DNA of 8,287 nucleotides, taken from the NCBI GenBank assembly GCA_000496215.1, contig KI543220.1, forward strand, positions 80,767-89,053. The letters run 5' to 3'. The DNA comes from an uncultured archaeon A07HN63 (lineage in GTDB: Archaea; Halobacteriota; Halobacteria; Halobacteriales; Haloferacaceae). The notes under the pieces were generated by a model that was not told where the DNA came from, made no database searches, and worked only from the letters and a program-made list of their open reading frames with translations. Positions within the stretch are counted from its first letter, which is position 1. Each line of letters begins with the position of its first letter. Shown piece by piece: positions 5,527-8,287 of this stretch. Both the position numbers and the translations under genes were made by a program.

Positions 5527-6072
5527 ATGGCGAAATATTCGACGGGGGATAGCGGCGGCGGTGGGGATGGCGACAGCTGCGAGCTCTGTGGCACCGCCAG
5601 CAGTCGACTCAGCAAGGCCAACGTCGAAGGCGCGGTACTGCTCGTGTGTCCGGACTGCGCGCCACACGACGACAGCCAGAAAACCAGCGGGGGCGACGGC
5701 GGCGACCACAGCGAGGGGCGGAGTCAGGCCGAAACCAGCAACGACGAGGGGCCCGACAACCGCAAGAAACGGGCCGCACAGCGACAGGCCGAGATGTACG
5801 ATGCCGCCACCGGCGATTCGAAACACTGGGAGGAGGAGGGCACCAACTACGAGGGTGACCGCCTCCCGTATCTCGTTCCCAACTACGGTGATCGCGTGCA
5901 GGAGGCCAGAGAGGCGGCCGGCCACTCGATCGACGACCTCGCCGAGGAGCTGGACGTGGGCGACAGCGATCTCGAAGCCATCGAGGACGGCCGCGCCACG
6001 CGAGCCGACGTTGGGGGCTCGGTTGTTCGCGCGCTCGAAGACGAACTCGATATCGATATCGTCGATGAGTAA
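5527..6072 (+). CDS. mbf1: Archaeal multiprotein bridging factor 1 (zinc ribbon + Cro-type HTH)
   Basis: A 181-residue protein with the two-part architecture of archaeal MBF1. The N-terminal zinc ribbon uses Cys18, Cys21, Cys41 and Cys44 (CELC and CPDC). The C-terminal helix-turn-helix lies near residues 117-175 (NYGDRVQEAREAAGHSIDDL, then AEELDVGDSDLEAIEDG). Between them is a long, charged, low-complexity linker (about 46-108, rich in Gly, Ser, Asp, Lys and Arg) ending in WEEEGTNYEGDRLPYLVPNY. In eukaryotes MBF1 is a transcriptional coactivator; archaeal members have been linked to the ribosome and translation, so the role is better described as nucleic-acid associated than as a proven regulator. 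It is followed after 36 bp by the HypE-like gene and may share its transcript. Start at ATG 5527 is supported by the promoter box. Confidence 0.88.
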   Translation: MAKYSTGDSGGGGDGDSCELCGTASSRLSKANVEGAVLLVCPDCAPHDDSQKTSGGDGGDHSEGRSQAETSNDEGPDNRKKRAAQRQAEMYDAATGDSKHWEEEGTNYEGDRLPYLVPNYGDRVQEAREAAGHSIDDLAEELDVGDSDLEAIEDGRATRADVGGSVVRALEDELDIDIVDE

Positions 6073-6108
6073 CCGCGACCGGTTGTCACCGGCGTCTCCG
6101 AACCCAGC

Positions 6109-7170
6109 ATGATCGGCAAACTCGATCCCGACACGCTCGGTCGCGTGCTGGAACAGACGGGCGCGTCGAGCGGGGACCTGCTGACCGGCGCGGCCTACGG
6201 CGAGGACGCCGCAGCCATCGATCTTGACGACGGCGAGACACTGGTCGTCAGCTCCGACCCCATCTCGCTGGCGGCCGACCGTGCCGGCACGCTCGGCGTC
6301 TACGTTGCCTGCAACGATGTGGCCGCCTCGGGCGCCAACCCCGAGTTCCTGACGAACGTGCTCTTTCTGCCCGAGGAGGACGACGAGACGCTGGCGACGC
6401 TGACCGATCAGCTCGACGACGCAGCCGACGACCTTGGCGTCACCATCGTCGGCGGCCACACCGAGTACGTGCCCGCCCTCGAACGACCACTGCTGAGCCT
6501 GACAGCCCTCGGTCGCACCGACAGTCACGTTCCGACCGGCGGTGCCCAACCGGGCGACAGACTCCTACTGACGAAAGGCGCGGCCATCGAGGGGACGGGG
6601 ATTCTTGCGACCGACTTCGCAGACGAGGCACGCGAGGCTGGCGTCGAGCAAGCGACCCTTGACCGTGCGGCCGGGTTCTTCGACGAGATCAGTATTCACC
6701 GGGAGGCCGACCGCCTGCGCTCGGCGGCGACCGCGATGCACGACCCAACCGAGGGCGGTATCGTCACCGGCTGTGTCGAGTTGGCCGCAGCATCGGGTGT
6801 CGATCTGATCGCCGAGCGCGACGCGATACCGATCCGACCCGAAACAGAGACGATCTGTGAGGCGATGTCGGTCGACCCGCTCCGGAGCTTTGGCTCGGGG
6901 GCGTTGCTGGCGACGGTGCCGCCGGCAGCCGTCGATACCGCGCTTGATTCGCTTTCTGGAGCCGACATCGACGCCGCGGTCATCGGCGAGGTACGGGAGC
7001 CGAGCGGTGACTACGGCGGGAGCGACGAGAGCGATCCCAACGACGACGGCAACAGCGACGAAAGCGGCCCCGGCGGCGATGACGACGCTGGTGCGCTGGT
7101 ACTGGACGACGAGCGGATCACGACGGCTCCGACCGACCAGCTCTATCCGCTCTGGGAGGGTGAGGCGTGA
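6109..7170 (+). CDS. HypE-like AIR synthase family protein (PurM/ThiL/HypE superfamily)
   Basis: A 353-residue protein of the ATP-binding PurM-like superfamily, closest in pattern to HypE-like archaeal proteins (COG0309/COG1973). Visible motifs are GEDAAAI (31-37), SSDPIS (48-53), VACNDVAASGANPEFL (66-81), GGHTE (115-119), LLLTKGAAIEGTG (152-164), HDPTEGG (211-217) and FGSGALLATV (261-270). True HypE ends in a conserved PRxC cysteine that carries the cyano group for NiFe-hydrogenase; this protein ends in YPLWEGEA with no cysteine, so it is probably not a hydrogenase maturase. A low-complexity acidic insert (about 300-328) lies between the last core strand and the tail. It starts 36 bp after the MBF1 gene and overlaps the HAD gene by 4 bp. 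A phosphorylation or ATP-dependent activation of a small metabolite is likely; the substrate is unknown. ThiL-type thiamine phosphate kinase is a less likely alternative. Confidence 0.85.
   Translation: MIGKLDPDTLGRVLEQTGASSGDLLTGAAYGEDAAAIDLDDGETLVVSSDPISLAADRAGTLGVYVACNDVAASGANPEFLTNVLFLPEEDDETLATLTDQLDDAADDLGVTIVGGHTEYVPALERPLLSLTALGRTDSHVPTGGAQPGDRLLLTKGAAIEGTGILATDFADEAREAGVEQATLDRAAGFFDEISIHREADRLRSAATAMHDPTEGGIVTGCVELAAASGVDLIAERDAIPIRPETETICEAMSVDPLRSFGSGALLATVPPAAVDTALDSLSGADIDAAVIGEVREPSGDYGGSDESDPNDDGNSDESGPGGDDDAGALVLDDERITTAPTDQLYPLWEGEA
7154..7160 (+). promoter_or_regulatory. Shine-Dalgarno for the HAD gene
   Basis: GGGAGGG with GTGA following sits inside the end of the HypE-like gene, about 7 nt before the GTG at 7167. 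It matches the archaeal anti-SD core. It supports the GTG start and internal translation on a shared mRNA, unlike the apparently leaderless genes elsewhere in the window. Confidence 0.6.
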
Positions 7171-7691
7171 GCGACGAGGCGTACGACGGCATCGTCTACG
7201 ATCTCGACGGCACACTCGTCACCCTCGCCGTCGACTGGGACGCTGTCGCCACCGACGTGATGCAGGTCTACGACGAGGCCGGCATCAATGCCACCGGCGC
7301 GGGCCTGTGGTCGCTGCTGGAAGACGCCGACGAGCACGATATCGCCGACGACGTCGAGGCAGCGATCAGCCGTCACGAACGCGAGGGGGCGCGCCGCTCC
7401 CGTCGCTGTAACCTCGCTGACGACCTCGCCGACCGAACCGTCCCGGTCGGGGTCTGCTCGCTCAACTGTGAGGCAGCCTGTCGGATCGCCCTCGAAACCC
7501 ACGAGCTTGCGGCCGATGTCGATACGGTTGTCGGCCGCGACTCGGTGGCGACGCACAAACCCGACCCCGAGCCGTTGCTGGCGACGCTGACAGAGCTCGG
7601 CGTTGATCCCGCGAACAGCCTCTTTATCGGTGATTCACCCCGCGACAGGGAGACCGCTGAGCGCGCAGGTGTCGCCTTCGAATTCGTCTAG
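7167..7691 (+). CDS. HAD superfamily hydrolase (phosphoglycolate phosphatase-like)
   Basis: A 174-residue cytoplasmic phosphohydrolase starting with GTG, overlapping the previous stop as GTGA. All four HAD motifs are present: DLDGT (12-16) with Asp12 as the nucleophile and Asp14 as the acid/base; VCSLN (96-100) with Ser98; Lys131 in HKPDP; and GDSPRD (155-160) with Asp156 and Asp160 for magnesium. A short helical region (about 23-85) after motif I forms a small cap, so a small phosphorylated metabolite is likely. At 174 residues it is shorter than typical Gph proteins (about 220). Coupling to the HypE-like kinase-fold protein suggests that both act on the same compound or pathway. That is inference from gene order. 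The product is commonly annotated as phosphoglycolate phosphatase, but substrate cannot be told from sequence. Confidence 0.9.
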   Translation: MSDEAYDGIVYDLDGTLVTLAVDWDAVATDVMQVYDEAGINATGAGLWSLLEDADEHDIADDVEAAISRHEREGARRSRRCNLADDLADRTVPVGVCSLNCEAACRIALETHELAADVDTVVGRDSVATHKPDPEPLLATLTELGVDPANSLFIGDSPRDRETAERAGVAFEFV

Positions 7692-7696
7692 GGCGA

Positions 7697-7990
7697 CTAC
7701 CTGTCGGGGTCGTCAGCGGTGGTTGCTGCATCGCTCGCTGTCTCATCGCCCCCTGTCTCGTCGCGTTTGTACTTCGCGTAGAGATAGGCAGCCACGTTCG
7801 TTGTCAGCCAGATCGGCGCGCCAGCGCGGATCGCAAAGGTGGCCCGGGCACCCCATGTCGGCAGGTCGACGGTGGTCGACAGCAGCGCGACCAGCGGCGA
7901 GCCGACGAGGATCGTCACGACGAAGGTGACCTGCATCACCCAGCCGAAATCGACGCCGTCTGGGTTGGTTTTGGCTACGGGATCGGCCAC
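7697..7990 (-). CDS. Small two-span membrane protein, probably DUF5822 family
   Basis: A 97-residue protein from the GTG whose complement is at 7988-7990. It has a polar N-terminus, a first span at about 17-38 (GWVMQVTFVVTILVGSPLVA), a second at about 47-72 (after DLPTWGARATF, ending in AAYLYAKYKR), and a hydrophilic acidic tail. The pattern GWVMQVTFVVTI and LPTWGAR resembles, from memory, haloarchaeal DUF5822 proteins; that family name is held with moderate confidence and the function is unknown. The longer frame to 8260 would overlap the divergent lipoprotein gene and its extra part has no recognisable sequence. A weak T-rich element (CTTACC, 8013-8018 on the minus strand) at the leaderless spacing supports the GTG. 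Its stop lies 5 bp from the HAD stop, so the two genes converge tightly. Confidence 0.72.
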   Translation of the reverse strand: MADPVAKTNPDGVDFGWVMQVTFVVTILVGSPLVALLSTTVDLPTWGARATFAIRAGAPIWLTTNVAAYLYAKYKRDETGGDETASDAATTADDPDR

Positions 7991-8012
7991 ACACTGGCGT
8001 TCGTGGCGGCCG

Positions 8013-8018
8013 GGTAAG
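8013..8018 (-). promoter_or_regulatory. Weak promoter box of the two-span membrane protein
   Basis: CTTACC on the minus strand is centred about 26 bp upstream of the GTG at 7990. It departs from the usual T/A-rich box, and the position is the main argument. Confidence 0.3.
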
Positions 8019-8028
8019 AGGTGACGGT

Positions 8029-8055
8029 TCGGGACGCTCCGCGCTCCAGTCCCGA
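8029..8055. promoter_or_regulatory. 7-bp inverted repeat in the divergent promoter region
   Basis: TCGGGAC (8029-8035) and GTCCCGA (8049-8055) are perfect inverted copies 13 bp apart; the spacer contains GCTCC twice (8036-8040, 8042-8046). It lies between the two divergent promoter boxes and could be an operator shared by both genes. Chance is not excluded in GC-rich DNA. Confidence 0.35.
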
Positions 8056-8072
8056 TTTGAGCGACCCCGAAG

Positions 8073-8078
8073 GTTTTC
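8073..8078 (+). promoter_or_regulatory. TATA-like box of the lipoprotein gene
   Basis: GTTTTC preceded by CGAAG is centred about 26 bp before the ATG at 8102, giving a leaderless mRNA. The element is the same hexamer as that upstream of the 49-residue gene at 3441. Confidence 0.5.
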
Positions 8079-8101
8079 AGGCCGCTGGACCTCCCGCCGG
8101 T

Positions 8102-8287
8102 ATGCGCCGCCGTCAACTCCTTGCAACCGGCACAGCTCTCCTCTCGGTGCCGCTTGCCGGCTGTGGCCATCCGCCCGTCATCCTCGATATGGATGCCGCG
8201 ACAGCCGACGACATCGCCGACGAGGTGTCGATTCATCCCCGTCCTGACTCCGAAGAGCACGCCGTCGCCGTCGATGCTGTCGCCAAC
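8102..8287 (+). CDS. Putative Tat-exported lipoprotein, truncated by the window end
   Basis: The frame is open from ATG 8102 to the last base, giving 62 residues of an unfinished protein. The N-terminus has a twin-arginine motif (RRRQLLATG, 2-10), a short hydrophobic stretch and a lipobox LAGC (18-21) with Cys21 as the lipid attachment site. This is the usual arrangement of haloarchaeal Tat lipoproteins. The mature part starts GHPPVILDMDAATADDIADE and is acidic. It would be anchored on the outer face of the cell membrane. No family is recognisable from the visible part. It is divergent from the two-span membrane gene, with 111 bp between starts. Confidence 0.75.
   Translation, partial: MRRRQLLATGTALLSVPLAGCGHPPVILDMDAATADDIADEVSIHPRPDSEEHAVAVDAVAN

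Noticed and set aside
6079..6092. Small hairpin CCGGT/ACCGG between the MBF1 and HypE-like genes
   Set aside because: A 5-bp stem is expected by chance in GC-rich DNA and no T-run follows. It is too weak to call a terminator.
5431..6549. A 372-codon open frame on the minus strand
   Set aside because: It overlaps the MBF1 and HypE-like genes, both of which have clear motifs. It has no recognisable domain.
6565..7215. A 216-codon open frame on the minus strand
   Set aside because: It is antisense to the HypE-like gene and its sequence is Arg-rich without family signals.
7991..8260. Extension of the minus-strand membrane protein upstream to 8260
   Set aside because: It would overlap the divergent lipoprotein gene with its Tat and lipobox signals, and the added residues have no membrane or family pattern.

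Overview
The window looks like chromosomal DNA of a halophilic archaeon (class Halobacteria). The signs are high GC, strongly acidic proteins rich in Asp and Glu, twin-arginine and lipobox export signals, a tRNA gene without an encoded CCA, and T/A-rich promoter boxes about 26-29 bp upstream of start codons, which implies mostly leaderless mRNAs. Genus and species cannot be read from the sequence.

Layout. (1) Positions 1-1791 hold a pair of + strand genes separated by 2 bp: the 3' part of a cysteine-rich radical SAM enzyme and a class I SAM-dependent methyltransferase. This looks like a two-protein modification system resembling the TrsS/TrsM (DVU_1556-type) and COG1964/tetraether-synthase-like families; its substrate is unknown. 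(2) Positions 1792-3618 hold purF, which catalyses the committed step of purine synthesis and has all four predicted Fe-S cysteines. It is preceded by an A/T-rich palindrome and followed by a 49-residue single-span membrane protein that ends in a hairpin. (3) Positions 3619-4520 hold two small genes of unknown function: a 105-residue soluble protein with codon use unlike its neighbours, and a multi-span membrane protein. (4) Positions 4507-4591 hold five degenerate 17-bp tandem repeats that contain the stop codons of two convergent genes. The minus-strand gene is a DUF420-type membrane protein. (5) Positions 5140-5526 hold a divergent promoter region, tRNA-Leu(GAG), and a spacer with a strong hairpin. 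(6) Positions 5527-7691 hold archaeal MBF1, a HypE-like AIR-synthase-family protein without the C-terminal cysteine of true HypE, and a HAD hydrolase whose start overlaps the preceding stop (GTGA). (7) Positions 7692-8287 hold a small two-span membrane protein on the minus strand and, divergently, the start of a Tat-type lipoprotein cut by the window end.

How the genes work together: most are independent housekeeping or accessory units. The couplings supported by position are the radical SAM + methyltransferase pair, purF + small membrane protein (same strand, 41 bp apart, but with a separate promoter box), and the HypE-like + HAD pair (translationally coupled, possibly co-transcribed with MBF1). 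The best candidates for undescribed biology are the radical SAM/methyltransferase pair and the HypE-like/HAD pair. Nothing resembling a mobile element, CRISPR array or defence island was seen.
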